Shown here: piece after piece, positions 9,941 through 22,059 of the stretch
How positions within the stretch are numbered: the stretch's first letter is position 1
How the letters are laid out: every line of letters begins with the position of its first letter
From: Medicago truncatula
Taxonomy: Eukaryota > Streptophyta > Magnoliopsida > Fabales > Fabaceae
NCBI RefSeq assembly: GCF_003473485.1
Contig: NC_053044.1
Span: forward strand, 6,274,501-6,338,500
Reading direction: 5' to 3'
Length of the DNA: 64,000 nt
Made by a program: the position numbers and the translations under genes
The notes under the pieces: generated by a model
Seen by the model: only the letters and a program-made list of their open reading frames with translations
Told to the model about the DNA's origin: nothing
Databases searched by the model: none

Positions 9941-12841
9941 ATGTCAACTGCCATCAATGCTTCCACTTCTGCTCCAGCACAAAGGTACATTAATAACTAT
10001 AGAATATATTCAGTTCACAACATTACTTTGTTTTTCAGTTTTATTCTGAGTTTTGAATCTACTTCATACATGCAAATTATTATCAAGACTTTCTTAGTTA
10101 TAGTTTGAGCTTCTGTTTTTATTTATTTATTTATTTTCTTAAGAAAATATGTTATCAGATTTTTTGTCAGCTTTTGACATGATAACTGTGGGTTGACTAA
10201 GTTTGTCTGTTTAATTATTAGAGATTTTAACAAATAAAAGACACAAAAAGAGATCTGCTGAGGTATTTGAATTCTTCATGTTGTTGACTTTATGGTTATA
10301 TTTTTACAAATTGAATTGATCTTGTTTGAATTTGAACCTCTTTTTTTCTTAACAGCAATATATAAAACAAATATTGTTTGAACTTATTTGACTTATTTTT
10401 CTTAACAGCAATATATAAAACAAATATTGTTTTAAGAAATTGTTCTGATATTCATTCTTCTTTCAATACTAGTTTAGTCTTAGATCTAAATTAATGTTTG
10501 TCCTCGTGAGCTTAACTCAGTTGGTAGAAAACAATGTATAAGATATGCAAAGTCCGGAATTCAAACCCTGATCACCACAAAAAAAAAAAAAAAGTCTAAA
10601 ATAATGTTTACTGGGTTCAATTCGTTTTTGTTTTATGATTGTTTTCATTTAGAGTATGTTTGGGTGGAAGGTTTAGAAGGACTATGTCTGTATTTTGGTA
10701 TATATTTTAGATTATAAAAAATTGAAAGAATAATATTTTTTTTTTTGTGGTGGCCGGAATTCAACCTTAGCCTTGTGTTCTTGGCTCTCTCATTTTTCCC
10801 CAAATTATGTGATTCTTATGAATTTCAGATTTACCATTTCTGAGCCAAAATTCGAATTCCTTCATAATGAGTTTGGTTATATAATTTGAGGATTTCTGCT
10901 GATTTCTCAACCATGTTTGTTTTGGCACTACAAATTTACAGTACTTGTTAAGAATCTTAGTTTGTTGCCCTGCTGTGCTGGTTTAATAAGAATTGAAGAT
11001 AATAAAATCGAACGTAAGAGAGAGCAAAAGTAAATAGATATTGACAAATTATGTTTAACTTTCATAATAAGACAGCAAAGAATCAATGAGGTTATATCTT
11101 TGTATTCTTCAACCGAGAAGTAGGGCCGATCCAACATATTTGTAGGCCTAAAGCGAACCATAGTTTAAATCCGGTGAAGGACTTTTGCGGTGCTATTTTT
11201 ATATTTTCACTAGTCTTCTTGTATTTAGATGAGCTTGGCATGAAAAATATTATGATATGCTACCAGTCATCCTTAAGATCTTGATGTTTTGATCATAATA
11301 AAATTAGACAATTGCTAATATAGGTAGGTGCTGAATTTGATGATCATGCACCAACATATAAAATTATCAAGCTTGTATGATGTATTGTTTGAATGATCAA
11401 TGACATTTGAAAGCAAAGACTAAGAATGATTAATCAGTCATATTATTTTCGTATATGCTAAGTTTATTTGTACAAGAAATTGAAGCTAGTTAGATAAAAT
11501 CGGTTGTACATTTTATTGCTTGCCCTGTAATTTTGAAAAGCTAATATTTGGTTATTAAGTTATGTATTGCTTAGATATGGTTTTGAATTTTATATCTAAT
11601 TCGCTACTAATATCCGAGTTTTCTTCAACCTTCAAATCCTCCACCGGTCTCAAAGTTCAAAATGGATAATTTAATGAAGGTTGAATCGATCGGGAGTATT
11701 TAAGTTTAGACTCTGACTAGAACAATCCTTAGCTAGAATTTACTTACTTTTGACCAAATTCATGATTAACAGGGTCCCTTTCCCATGGGAACCGGAGGGT
11801 TAAGACAAAAGATTATGGGAAAACACTGTCTTTTACAAGTGAAAAAGATCTAGAAATATTTAGCTGTTTTCTTTCCATATCACTGATTTCTGAATTATGG
11901 ATTCTGGTTTTGGTCATGTTTATCTGTCACACAATGACACATTCTATAATAATAATGTTTTCTTTAAGTTTTCAATTATTGTTAACCACTCTCAATATTT
12001 CAATCATTTGAGCTAAAGTTCTCTGCTTTATATCTCCCTCAGATTATTAGGTAAAGTCGCTGTGGTAACTGGTGGAGCCTCCGGAATTGGAGAAAGCATC
12101 GTTCGCCTATTCCACACCCACGGTGCTAAAGTATGTATAGCCGACATCCAAGACGACCTTGGACAGAAGCTCTTTGATTCCTTAAGTGATCTAGAAAATG
12201 TTTTTTTCGTCCATTGTGATGTCGCTGTAGAGGCTGATGTCTCCACTGCAGTATCCATCGCTGTCGCTAAATTCGGCACTCTAGACATCATGGTCAACAA
12301 TGCGGGAATTTCCGGAGCACCTTGTCCTGATATCCGCAACGTGGACATGGCAGAGTTCGACAAAGTATTTAACATAAATGTAAAGGGAGTTTTCCATGGA
12401 ATGAAACATGCTGCTCAATATCTGATCCCAAAGAAAAGTGGCTCAATAATTTCTATATCAAGTGTAGCAAGTTCCTTAGGAGGGTTAGGACCGCATGGAT
12501 ACACAGGTTCCAAGCATGCTGTGTGGGGATTAACAAAGAATGTTGCAGCTGAATTGGGGAACCACGGAATAAGAGTGAACTGTGTGTCACCTTATTGTGT
12601 CGCAACAGGTTTGGCTTTGGCTCATTTGCCTGAAGACGAAAGAACCGAGGATGCCATGGCTGGTTTTCGTTCTTTTGTCGGGAAAAACGCAAACTTGCAG
12701 GGCGTAGAGTTAACTGCTGACGATGTGGCTAATGCCGTGCTCTTCCTTGCAAGTGATGATGCAAAGTATATAAGTGGAGAGAATCTGATGGTTGATGGAG
12801 GATTTACTAGAACTAATCACTCACTCAAAGTTTTTAGATGA
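9941..12841 (+). CDS. ABA2: short-chain dehydrogenase/reductase, xanthoxin dehydrogenase-like (ABA2 type)
   Basis: Predicted NAD-dependent SDR that oxidises xanthoxin to abscisic aldehyde in cytosolic ABA synthesis. Exon 1 (9941-9984) encodes MSTAINASTSAPAQ, and exon 2 (12043-12841) continues RLLGKVAVVTGGASGIGESI, for 280 residues. Visible SDR features are the cofactor loop TGGASGIG, NNAG at about residue 105, and catalytic Ser with YTGSK (YxxxK). ABA2-type sequence follows: RVNCVSPYCVATGLALAHLP, GVELTADDVANAVLFLASDD, and the C-terminal end NHSLKVFR. From family knowledge, Arabidopsis ABA2 has the same length class, a short first exon and a near-identical tail. Related SDR110C enzymes share the fold, so substrate is inferred; the tail makes ABA2 the best match. 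The intron is 2058 bp and holds SINEs and a tandem duplication. A Tourist MITE sits just upstream. Confidence 0.85.
10344..10432. repeat. two-copy tandem duplication, about 53-bp period
   Basis: The string TTTTTCTTAACAGCAATATA and the 16 bases after it (ending CAAATATTGTTT) occur at about 10344-10379 and again at 10397-10432. They lie inside the intron of the ABA2-like gene. Both copies contain a CTTAACAG sequence that resembles a splice acceptor. Confidence 0.85.
10500..10594 (+). mobile_element. tRNA-derived SINE
   Basis: Pol III-type boxes are visible: A-box-like TTAACTCAGTTGG near 10512 and B-box-like GAATTCAAACCCTG near 10557. A CACC-A(n) tail follows. It is flanked by imperfect direct repeats TCTAAATTAATGTTT (10485) and TCTAAAATAATGTTT (10595). 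It is not a tRNA gene: no cloverleaf can be drawn. Confidence 0.75.
10737..10795 (-). mobile_element. SINE 3' fragment
   Basis: Poly-T followed by GTGGTGGCCGGAATTCAACC is the complement of the B-box and CCACCAC-A(n) end of the same SINE family as at 10500. The A-box part is missing or degraded. Confidence 0.5.
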
Positions 12842-14117
12842 TGATTATTTGTTTTTAACTGCTTGTTAATTTACTTAAGCAGGGTTTAGAACATTGGAAA
12901 CACAGAATGTCTAATGATAGATTTTCAAATAACAAAACCACTATAGCTTGTCTATGAAGTGATTAAGTAATAATGTGAATTTTTCTCTGAATTGATTAAA
13001 AAAGTATCTACCCTTGAGGAAATTTGTCTCTATCAGCTTAGGCAATTGCAAATTTACATCATATTATGATTTAAAATAAAAATACATCATATTGTCCAAC
13101 CTTGTGATTAACCATGGAAAGGAGCACACATTCCAACTTTATTGTCACCATATTCTCTCTTAGTTACTGCAAGTAATTTGTTTATGACTTGGAAATGAGT
13201 AAGTAAAAAGAAATAACTAGAGCCATTATGATATATTACACTTTTCAACAATGTTAACACAAGCAACTGACATGTCAAAATTATTCTCAGAATCAGGTTG
13301 CAAAGGTGAAGGTAAAAAACTATTTACAGTAGCAAGTTTAAACTTGTTTTGCATTTTGGAAATACAAACAAGAAAAACACACATTGTCTAAAGCTTGGAA
13401 TTAAATGTTTGGTAAGATATGCTATTATCAATTCTAAATTCTATGCAGCACACAACTATTCAAAATTCTAATTATCATGAATAACCAATCTCAGAACTCA
13501 TACAAAATTTATTCTTGACCCAAAGTGCATAATAAACTTAAAATTGCAAAACCATTTTGTAATTTTACCAAGCTTTACAAAGTTCACAAAATGTTTAACT
13601 AAATCATATATTCTTCTCTTCACTTTACTTTAAAGAAGTGCAAACATAGTTTTCCCTCAGTAACTAAAACACCATATAAATTTCACTCCAATAACATGTC
13701 TTGCATTTATAGTTTTGTTTGGCATATTTTTGCTCTAAAATATAACAGGTACAATCTTCAGGATAACACTAGGACATGTCACATAGACAGAGGCCAAGTT
13801 TGAAAACTTGGGGGAAACTAAACATCAACTTAGGTAGCTTGTAAAGGTGAAATGTGAGTTACATCATGTAAACAAAGCAAAAGACCATTTCATTTACTCA
13901 AAAAGAAAATTACACACCCAAACAAATTGATAGTGAATGGCTATACTGTCTTGTAATTGGTTTGGGGACACTAGGGAACAGTTTTGGCCGTGTACGGTAC
14001 AATTTTGCTGCCAGAAAACAAATACAATATTACAATGCTAAAGGTTTCCCAGATACACAAAAGAAAAACAACTGAAGACAGCTAGATTTTACACAGTGAA
14101 GTGAATGAAGTATAGAA
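12842..14117. other. convergent intergenic region with the two 3' ends
   Basis: The ABA2-like (+) and RPL27 (-) genes converge here. The stretch must hold both 3'UTRs and poly(A) sites. It is AT-rich, with several AATAAA-like words, and shows no coding exon or clear repeat. Confidence 0.5.
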
Positions 14118-16748
14118 TCAACAATCTGGATTCTCTATTGCGGTATCATCAACGGAAGCGAGCATTAGCTGTGGTTGAAAAGCTCTTCTTTCTTTAGCAG
14201 CCTTTTTGCGTTCACGCCTCATCTTGAAGTACTTTATCTTCCTTAATCTATAGCTATCGGGGTTCGGAACCCGTTCTTCTTGTGGGTAAACACTGATCTG
14301 TAATATTTTTACAACTTTATTAGCTAGTTAATTTGTACTGTAGGATTACAGGTCATATACAGAAAGCAGTGAAAGACTATTTTTTACCTTTTTCTTGTCT
14401 GGTCCATATTTCTCAAATTTTACAACTCCATCAATTAGGGAGAAAATGGTATGGTCCTTACCAATCCCTACATTCTTTCCTGCGTGAAACTTCAAGTTTT
14501 GCAAAGAAAAAAATATTAGAACTTAGAGAAACAGTAAGTTTCATGATAGGACATTCACATTACAACATCATTAGATGCATTTAGCCAAGTCTATCGGAAA
14601 AAAAAAATACTTTGGTTGTTATTGTCAGAAAAACAGCAAGGCAATAAAGATTCAACAATATCTTAAAAACTGCTACAACAAATGCACCTATTTACTATAT
14701 TGTGTGTGCCTGTAACAACCTTATCATGATTTACTATATTCTGTGTGCCTATAACCACAAATACAAACTCAATGTGAAGGTTTTTCAACTCTCAGCAACC
14801 GCATCGCAACAGCAAAAAGTAGCTACATTGACCGTGTTTTTTCATGTTTTTTTCCATAATATCCAGGATCACCACTAACCGTGATTGCGATTTAAAAAAT
14901 TGACCACATTATTTCCATAATAGCATTTATTACAATCAGTATAGAACAAACATGAGAAGTTCTTTCAGTCAGTATAAAGTGTGCAATAAAAGTTGTGGAA
15001 TCGCTTACAACTTTACCATACTGATAAAAAACAATCGTATCAATGGTGATATTGTCAATTACACAATGCAACTCAATTATTCAAAAGACCTTAATCATTC
15101 TTAGTTCCCTTCATATGGAATTCTAGGCTCTAGCATATAAATTGCAAAAGTAGACATGTTTTACCTGTTCTGATTGACCTAAACATCTAAGGAAACACTT
15201 ATTAAAAAGAGACAATATCTAAGAATTTTTAAAATAACAAGTTCTTATAGAAGATGAATTCTGTCATTTAACTTGACTTAAAAAACCCATAACAAAGAAA
15301 AAGGGTTTTTCAGTGACTAACCACAACAAAAAAAAACCCATAACTAGAGAGAACAATAAAAACTCACTATTTTTGCAACTCTCACTCTTATAATTGCATC
15401 TTGAAATTAATGATATAAATCGGCAAAATAGTATAATTGCCAACTCACTCTCTTTGGATGTCCGTCCAAATGTCAGCGTAGGACTTAAAAAACGAGTGGT
15501 GTCAAAGCGTACTTACGAGTAAGCTATGAAGAACGAACTCTGACACTGACACCTCACGGACACATTGACAATGCTAATTTTAAAAATATAGGACAAACAC
15601 TGATACATACATATTTATTTATTTATAATTATTAAATAAGATATGAGCATTATTTATTAAAGATCTAAATCGAGAACTAAAATATATATGTACGTCTAAA
15701 TTGAGCCATTTGGTACAAAGTTATTAAACAAAATATAACAAATTTTCACCTCATCCATCCATTCATCTACTATACAGAAAAGTTAAAAAAAAAATGATAT
15801 CTTCAACCCCTTCATTTATCATCACTACTTCAACACAATTTTAAGCCTCATAGAAGTTTACGAGGAGTGTCGAAGGAGTGTAAAAGTGTGTTGAAGCAAA
15901 TAATTTTTTTGGGGGACACATGTCGTGTGTCGGACACAGAGACCTTAATGACAGAGGTGTCTGTGCTTCATAGTCTCATATATCAGACTCAAATGATTAA
16001 TTAAAACAAAAATGTGACATTTCGTAATTGATAATTTGGATATCAAAGCAGAGCAAGGCAGTGTCTGGTTTTTTTTTTTTTTTTTTGGTAGATAGACGAA
16101 ATGGCAAAGCCATTATAAACTCACACACACAAGTGGAGGTACCGGGGTTCGAACCCCGGTCATGGTATCAGCCTAACAATTTCGGCATTTGTCAGATGAG
16201 CTAGGACTTCTGGATGGCAGTGTCTGGTTTTAAACATGCCAATTACACCAATCTATAATCCTTTCTTTAATTCTTTCTATAAGCTCTAATTGAACACAAA
16301 CTACACCAATTTCATTTTTTTCAATTCACCCAAAATATAATTCTTAACGACAATTAACATGTTCATAATTTCATAAATTCATATGACACGTCATTTTTTT
16401 TTTGTCTAAAATTTGAAAATGGAATAGAGAAACTGATTATGAACACACCTTGGTTCCACGCTGACGAACAATGATGGAACCAGGTTTAGCGACCTGGTCA
16501 CCATAAACCTTAACACCGAGACGCTTTCCGGCCGAGTCACGGCCATTCTTGGTACTTCCTGCTCCCTTCTTATGAGCATTCCGGATAATCAGTGCTGACC
16601 GATGATGAATTCGAGGGAGAGATACTGATGGAGTCATACGAAGAGTGGTGGAACCTGATAAAAAGGAAGATGAAGATGAAGAAGAGGGAGAAGAGAGAGA
16701 AAGTGATTTGAATGCTGTTGCTATGTTGAAACCCATGCATACAGCCAT
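14118..16748 (-). CDS. RPL27: 50S ribosomal protein L27, chloroplastic precursor
   Basis: Plastid-targeted bL27, which lies near the peptidyl-transferase centre of the 50S subunit. Three in-phase exons, 16748-16449, 14489-14388 and 14297-14118, give 100+34+59 = 193 residues. Residues 1 to about 55 are a Ser-rich transit peptide ([20 protein letters not shown]). The mature part begins near [20 protein letters not shown], the diagnostic L27 N-terminus. It continues [40 protein letters not shown] and [20 protein letters not shown] plant-type C-terminal extension ends [20 protein letters not shown]. Intron 1 is 1.96 kb and contains a SINE and a MULE-like MITE; intron 2 is 90 bp. All splice junctions are GT-AG and keep the reading frame. 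The gene appears functional. Confidence 0.95.
15524..15973. mobile_element. MULE-like MITE in RPL27 intron 1
   Basis: The ends are CTATGAAG...CTTCATAG. Subterminal GACACTGACACC and GGTGTCTGTGCTTCATAG match the 118-bp element at 5419. The interior is AT-rich, with direct and inverted GGACAC words. Target duplication was not identified. Confidence 0.5.
16072..16215 (-). mobile_element. full-length tRNA-derived SINE with target-site duplication
   Basis: In minus orientation it starts AAGTCCTAGCTCATCTGAC (A box), has a perfect B box GGGTTCGAACCCC, and ends in a long poly-A (poly-T at 16069-16086 on the plus strand). It is flanked by GGCAGTGTCTGGTTT at 16057-16071 and 16216-16230, a 15-bp exact duplication. 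It lies in intron 1 of RPL27, on the gene's own strand. Confidence 0.9.
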
Positions 16749-17800
16749 GGTGGAAACTGCTGGGTTGTCTGAAGAAGTGAGAGATAAGACTCAAGAAGGG
16801 ATGAATGAAATGAAAATGAAGGTGGATAAGGGGAAATTTGGAATTTAATTGATTTTTTTTAATATTTTTGTATATTAATTTTTTTTTCTGCCATTCAAAA
16901 AAAAACATTATTATTTTTTTTCTGCAGCACATTGATAACACATCACATCTTCTATAGATACATTTGAGAATGTTTAAAATGAACGATACATATGACATCT
17001 CAAGATCAAATTTAAAAGAAAATTTACATGTGGCAATGTAAGGTTGAATTATAAAAGTCATAGTTCAATTACACAATTTAAGACAATTTTTTTTAATGAC
17101 ACCATTTATAACATACTAAAGTAACAAAGTATAATCAACACATAAGAATCAACCACTGTCCACCAACGATGCAAGAAGCAACCACGATGGATAAAATATT
17201 TTAGGTATGATGAACGATACTACCGTCAACACAGAGCATCTACGCACCTAGCCCTTTCGAGGAACCTTAAGATAAAACCAGTCATGTTGAATCGAGATAT
17301 GCATCCATCAAAGAAGCCAGAACTAAAGAACCCATATCTTCAATCCAAAAAACCAGATTCGAGATTTTTAGACAAAATCACAGAGCCGAAACAAAGTCAC
17401 CACCCATCTTCATTTCCACGAAACAAAACGAAAACAAACGCCAATAAACAAAAATGAAAAAAAAATAGCCAAAAACAGACTGAGACTAACTCATAATCGC
17501 GTCAACACCATAGCTCTACAAGACGTCGACGATGTTGAACGAAACCAGTGACCACAATAGAATCAACACACACCAAGACTCTAAAAGGACAGCCGCTGCG
17601 GCGCTTCATCGACGACAAACTAAAACCCATAAATATATTTTTCATTTATACACAAAAACACGGGATATATATTTACCACTGATAAACATAAAAACATGTG
17701 ACACATATTTGTCATCATTGTGGCTAAAAAAATATTAACATATTATTTTTAACAAAACAATATTGACATATTTCAAAATTCACGGTGCATAGATGCTTTT
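16749..17800. other. RPL27 upstream region and unassigned sequence
   Basis: The first few hundred bases contain the minus-strand promoter of RPL27, with long T/A runs and no clear single TATA box. From about 17150 the composition changes to a GC-richer, CGA-rich segment (for example around 17510-17610) without a supported exon. It may be the body of the Helitron-like element whose end is at 17878. Confidence 0.4.
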
Positions 17801-17839
17801 CATCAATAAAAAAATAAAAAAATTGAGATTGAAAAATAA

Positions 17840-17878
17840 TAGTTTATCACTCGTGCATTGCACAGGTTAACACACTAG
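17840..17878 (+). mobile_element. candidate Helitron 3' terminus
   Basis: A short hairpin sequence (GTGCATTGCAC) is followed about 9 bases later by CTAG and then a T. This is the plant Helitron 3'-end arrangement: hairpin, then CTRR, inserted at A/T. The 5' TC end was not located, so element length is unknown. Confidence 0.4.
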
Positions 17879-17961
17879 TTATACACACACACCATTGAGT
17901 TTGTTTTTTTGTTGATAAAATGCACACGATTGAGTTGGAATTCCAGATTTCACACTCATTT

Positions 17962-18035
17962 ACATTTTTTTTGTGGTGGCGAACCCAAACCTTATATATA
18001 TTATGCATTGTCTATATCAATTGAGCTAAGCTCAT
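17962..18035 (-). mobile_element. SINE fragment
   Basis: Poly-T, then GTGGTGGCGAACCCAAACC (B-box side), then a degraded ATGCATTGTC middle and CAATTGAGCTAAGCTCATGA (A-box side). It is the same family as 10500, in reverse orientation. Confidence 0.6.
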
Positions 18036-18239
18036 GACAACATTAAATGTGAATTTATAATAACTAGATTATTTGATAAAAAATAATTGATTTTTATTTT
18101 AATTTTGCAAAAATTAATTGAATATGGGCTGTAAGAATACACTTGGTCTAGTATTTTGAGTAAAGAAATTATTGTGATTATCACTAAATTTAACATTCTA
18201 TTTCTTAAAAATGACATCCATCGTTTATTTTCATAAATG

Positions 18240-21047
18240 GAGAGGATCCTTACTCATTTATTGATGAGCTTGTATTTAACCCGTTGGTTGACCAAATTAA
18301 AACTAGATTGTTAGGGTGGACGAATAAAAACTTGTCTTTTCGAGGACGTATCATTCTAATGAAACCTATCATGCCTTCTCTTCCGATCTATTTTTCTTCG
18401 TTCTTCAAGGCTCTCACATGTATAATGACCTCTATACATTCTATTTTAAAATGTTTTTTTCTCTTCGGAGGGGGCAGATTCTAGAAAGATTCCATGGGTC
18501 AGTTGGGAGTCTGTTTGTTTAGGTAAAAAAAAAATGGTGGCTTGGGGATTAGGAGGATGAAGGAATTCAATTTAACATTGTTAGATAAATGGTGTTGGAG
18601 GATGCATGTAGATAGCGGAGGGTTGTGGTACGAAGTCCTAGCAACCCGTTATGGTGAATTTTTGGGGGTAACTTTTGGAGGGGGGAGGGATAGTTCTGTG
18701 TGGTGGAGGGATCTACGAAAGATTTGTGAAGGGATTAAGATGGGAGTCGGAATTTGGTTCAATGATAACCTGAGGAGGGTAGTCGGTGATGGGGTTAATA
18801 CCTTCTTTTTGGTTGGACACGTTGTAACACCCCGTTTTTCCAACATATAAATAATATAAAATAAATCAGAGTTCATCGCAAACAGAATGTCACATTTCGT
18901 TCTTCAAAATATCATTTAACACAAATAGAGTTAAATTCACTATTTATTTAAACAACTGCTTTCAATAATTCAAAATAATGTCGCAGCGGAAATATTTAAT
19001 CTTTAAGCATTACTTGGCACTGAGGCCTCAACATCAACAACATATATAAAATTCACCTAAAAGTGGTAAAACATCAAATTATAAGAAGATACGTAACAAT
19101 GGTAAATAAAACACATAAGAATTCCCATCCCGTTACGTATCAGAGCATGACTCCTATGACGACACAAGAATTCAACTCACATCAGCTGTTACTCCTGAAT
19201 ATCTGCACGTTACCCATATAGAGGTAACATTCAAACAGAAGGGGTGAGATTTCACACTCGATAATAATTAGCAATAATTCATTTAAAATAATTTAACAAC
19301 ACAAAACATCAGCAATTCATCATTAACAATGCTTCACATAAGTCCAACTACAAATCATCAATTAACTTCGCTCAACAGTGCAACGACATGACTCATAAAA
19401 TGCAATGCAATGCAATTATGCATGTGGTACCAACAGAGCTACAACTCCCTTCGCTAATGCCGTGATTCGGCTTTGATAGGCTACAACCCCCTTTCGCTTA
19501 ATAAATCACCAATACAGGCCATCGTGGTGCCAATCCAGGCCATCGTAATTAAAATGAAATGATTATGCAATGACACAATTAAAATGCAACAACAACAACA
19601 TCAACTTCGCATCACAATTTCACAATTAATCAACATTATTCTTCGCAAATAAACAATAATTTCATTCAAACACTTATAATTACGAAACTCAAGCATGCAT
19701 ACCTTAATTGAACCCCTTAATACTCAAGTTTGAAGTTTAGAAACCAAACCATAAGTATTGGAATGACTTGGAAATAGTTATGCTAAATTTCTTTAAAATT
19801 TCCCCAAGACCTACTTGAAGTGTTTTCATCATAACTCAAAATCCACAAAACATTTTCAAGTCAAACTAACGCCATTGGAAAGATAACATAATTATCTAAA
19901 ACCTTCATGTTTACACCAAAGCCAATTCAAATCAGAAAAAGGGTGAAAAAGCACAAAAACTCAAAATACGAAGTCCTGACAGCACGCAAACGAAGGCACA
20001 ATAAAGCAGTCACCCATGAGGGCTGTCTTGCTGCGCCCAGGCGCTGGCGAGCTGCACCCAGGCCTGGTCAGGCAGTAGCTAGTGACATGCGCTGCAGCTC
20101 TGTACAATCCTGGTTTTTTCCCGGTTTTACCATTTCACACGTAAAAACTCAACCGTTAACCCGATTCCAATTCCGTTTTCGCCTACGCGTTCTATTCAAT
20201 AAATCCTATCATATTTTACTGAAAAATCATATTTTCAAATCTCCAAAACAGCTTATCCCAGAATCATTTATTTCCCAAAAACACTTAAAATCACTTTTAT
20301 TCAAAATCTCAATTTTTGACCCCATTCGATCCAAATTTGATAGGAAACATTACCTAGGGTTACTCTACAACCTAAACAACAACTTTCAAATTAATTCATT
20401 GGATTACTTACACTTTCAAGAATCAAATTGTAATTCAAAACCCTAATTTCTTTAACATCACAATTATCAACAACATCAAAGTTAGCCCCTTTTTCAGAAT
20501 TATAGAACTCATATTAAAGAAGGTTAGTCCCACCCTTACCTTAGATTGGATGAACTTTGAATTCTTTAAGCTTTCCCTTGCCCTCTCACAATGCTCTTCT
20601 CTTCTCTGACTTCTCACTTTCACGTTTCCTCCAAAAACTGTTTTACGTGTCTGACTCTTCTTTTCCTAACCTCTCCTTTTTCTTAACCTAACACATTCCC
20701 TCTTATTCCAATTTTGCCCTTACTGCCTCATTATTCTATTTAATTTTATTCCTTCACTAATATTACTATAATAAGCTACTAATATTCACCAACATATAAC
20801 ACAAAACATCACACATCGTAATTATTCACATAAATTATTCAAAATGACACTAAACTCGATAAAATAACTAAATAATAAATTAGGGCATTGCACACGTGGG
20901 TGTGGGCGACCCCTTAGCATGAGATTTAGTTGGTTATCTGAGTTGTCTGATAACTTGTTGACGACAATCGCATATATCTATTAGTTGGGTTGGGGTGAGG
21001 GGGGGAAGTTTGAAAGTGGAGGCGGAAGTTGTTTGCATGGGAGGAAG
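18240..21047 (+). pseudogene. LINE ORF2 3'-half fragment, split by a solo LTR
   Basis: Degenerate C-terminal LINE reverse-transcriptase sequence. 18268-18480 reads NPLVDQIKTRLLGWTNKNLS, FRGRIILMKPIMPSLPIYF. After a shift, 18530-18822 reads GIRRMKEFNLTLLDKWCWRM and WYEVLATRYGEF. The text resumes after the LTR at 20893 with VGVGDPLSMRFSWLSELSDN and ends near GWGEGG. This is the region after the RT domain of plant LINEs. Frameshifts and stops make it a pseudogene. It ends where repeat unit A begins. Confidence 0.75.
18823..20892. mobile_element. solo LTR, 2070 bp, inserted in a LINE fragment
   Basis: The boundaries TGTAACACCCCG...GGGCATTGCA (TG...CA) are flanked by CACGT at 18818-18822 and 20893-20897. 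The LINE reading frame rejoins across the site when one CACGT is removed, which confirms the ends. No gag or pol is present, so this is a solo LTR. A 179-codon open frame at 19907-20446 within it has no family resemblance and is taken as chance. A GC-rich patch at 20030-20110 repeats CCAGGC words. Confidence 0.85.
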
Positions 21048-21171
21048 ATGTGGGTAATATAATCCACTTTAGTCTCTTAAAAAAATTAATTTCAATTCAT
21101 TACAAGACGAAAAATTACAAACACAAGTATAGTTTGCTTCTTGTCAAGATCTTTTAATTTTGGGTTAAAAA

Positions 21172-21833
21172 TAGGGGTGTTCAAAACCGAACCAACCCAA
21201 TAGAAAAACCGCAAATCAAACCAATCCAAACCAAAACAGCAAAAAACCACACTTGGTTCGGATGAATTCGGATGACTTTTGCACTGAACCGCGAGGTTTG
21301 GTTCGGTTTGCGGTTTGCATCTCAGCTACCGAACCAAACCAAACCAAACCGCAAGAATAATGAATGTTACTTAAACATGTACTAGCCCAATTACATAGCC
21401 CAAGAATAATCTCTTTTGATTCGATTTTTCCATTGTTGCACCATCAGGTTCAATTCTAATTCCTTTCCATCTCTTTTAATTCATTTCCAGTGATGAATTT
21501 GTTTCCTTTTCTTCCCAATAATTTGTTTCATGCTTATATTTCTTCTTAATTTTACCTATTTTGATATAAGTTTTACCTAATATTTTATCATATAAACAAC
21601 AAAATAAAATGCCCTATGTTTATTTTGTAATAAGTTGGCAATATTAGAGTTAATGTAATATTTTTTATCTCGCGATAAACCGCACAAACCGAATCAATCC
21701 AAACCGCATTGGTTTGGTTTGGATGACTTTTTAAAAATCAACCGAACCAAACCAAACCGCATGCTTTTTTATCTCGCGGTTTGGATGACTTTTATGCTGA
21801 AAACCGAACCAAACCGCATCGCAAACACCCCTA
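21172..21833. mobile_element. nonautonomous hAT element
   Basis: The inverted ends TAGGGGTGTT and AACACCCCTA are flanked by GTTAAAAA at 21164-21171 and 21834-21841. An 8-bp duplication with TAGGGGTGT ends is the hAT signature. The ends are rich in AACCGAACC and GGTTTGGTT words. It lies downstream of IPT-A and is absent at the same place in unit B. Confidence 0.85.
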
Positions 21834-22059
21834 GTTAAAAATCATAGAACTAATTTTACATTAAATTATTTTATTTTATGCATTACTAATTATAATAAGA
21901 TGACAAAATCCGTAAAACTCCAACCAACCTCGAATTTATTCCCACAGAAAAATAAGACAACAAAATTCATACAATTGTCATATCAGAATGACAAAAATAG
22001 AGAACAAAGATGTTTCAAACACCATTAGGTGTGTGTTTCCCAATTCCATGTGAATATTT

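Noticed and set aside
10505-10575. possible tRNA gene
   Set aside because: A and B boxes without acceptor or anticodon stems; A-tail and flanking repeats show a SINE.
16100-16215. possible tRNA gene (perfect B box GGGTTCGAACCCC)
   Set aside because: No cloverleaf; poly-A tail and 15-bp target duplication identify a SINE.
16570-17061. 163-codon frame on the minus strand near RPL27
   Set aside because: Overlaps RPL27 exon 1 in another frame and runs into its promoter; no recognisable domain.
19907-20446. 179-codon open frame inside the 2.07-kb solo LTR
   Set aside because: No family resemblance; low-complexity basic and Phe/Leu-rich text; it lies wholly within a defined LTR.
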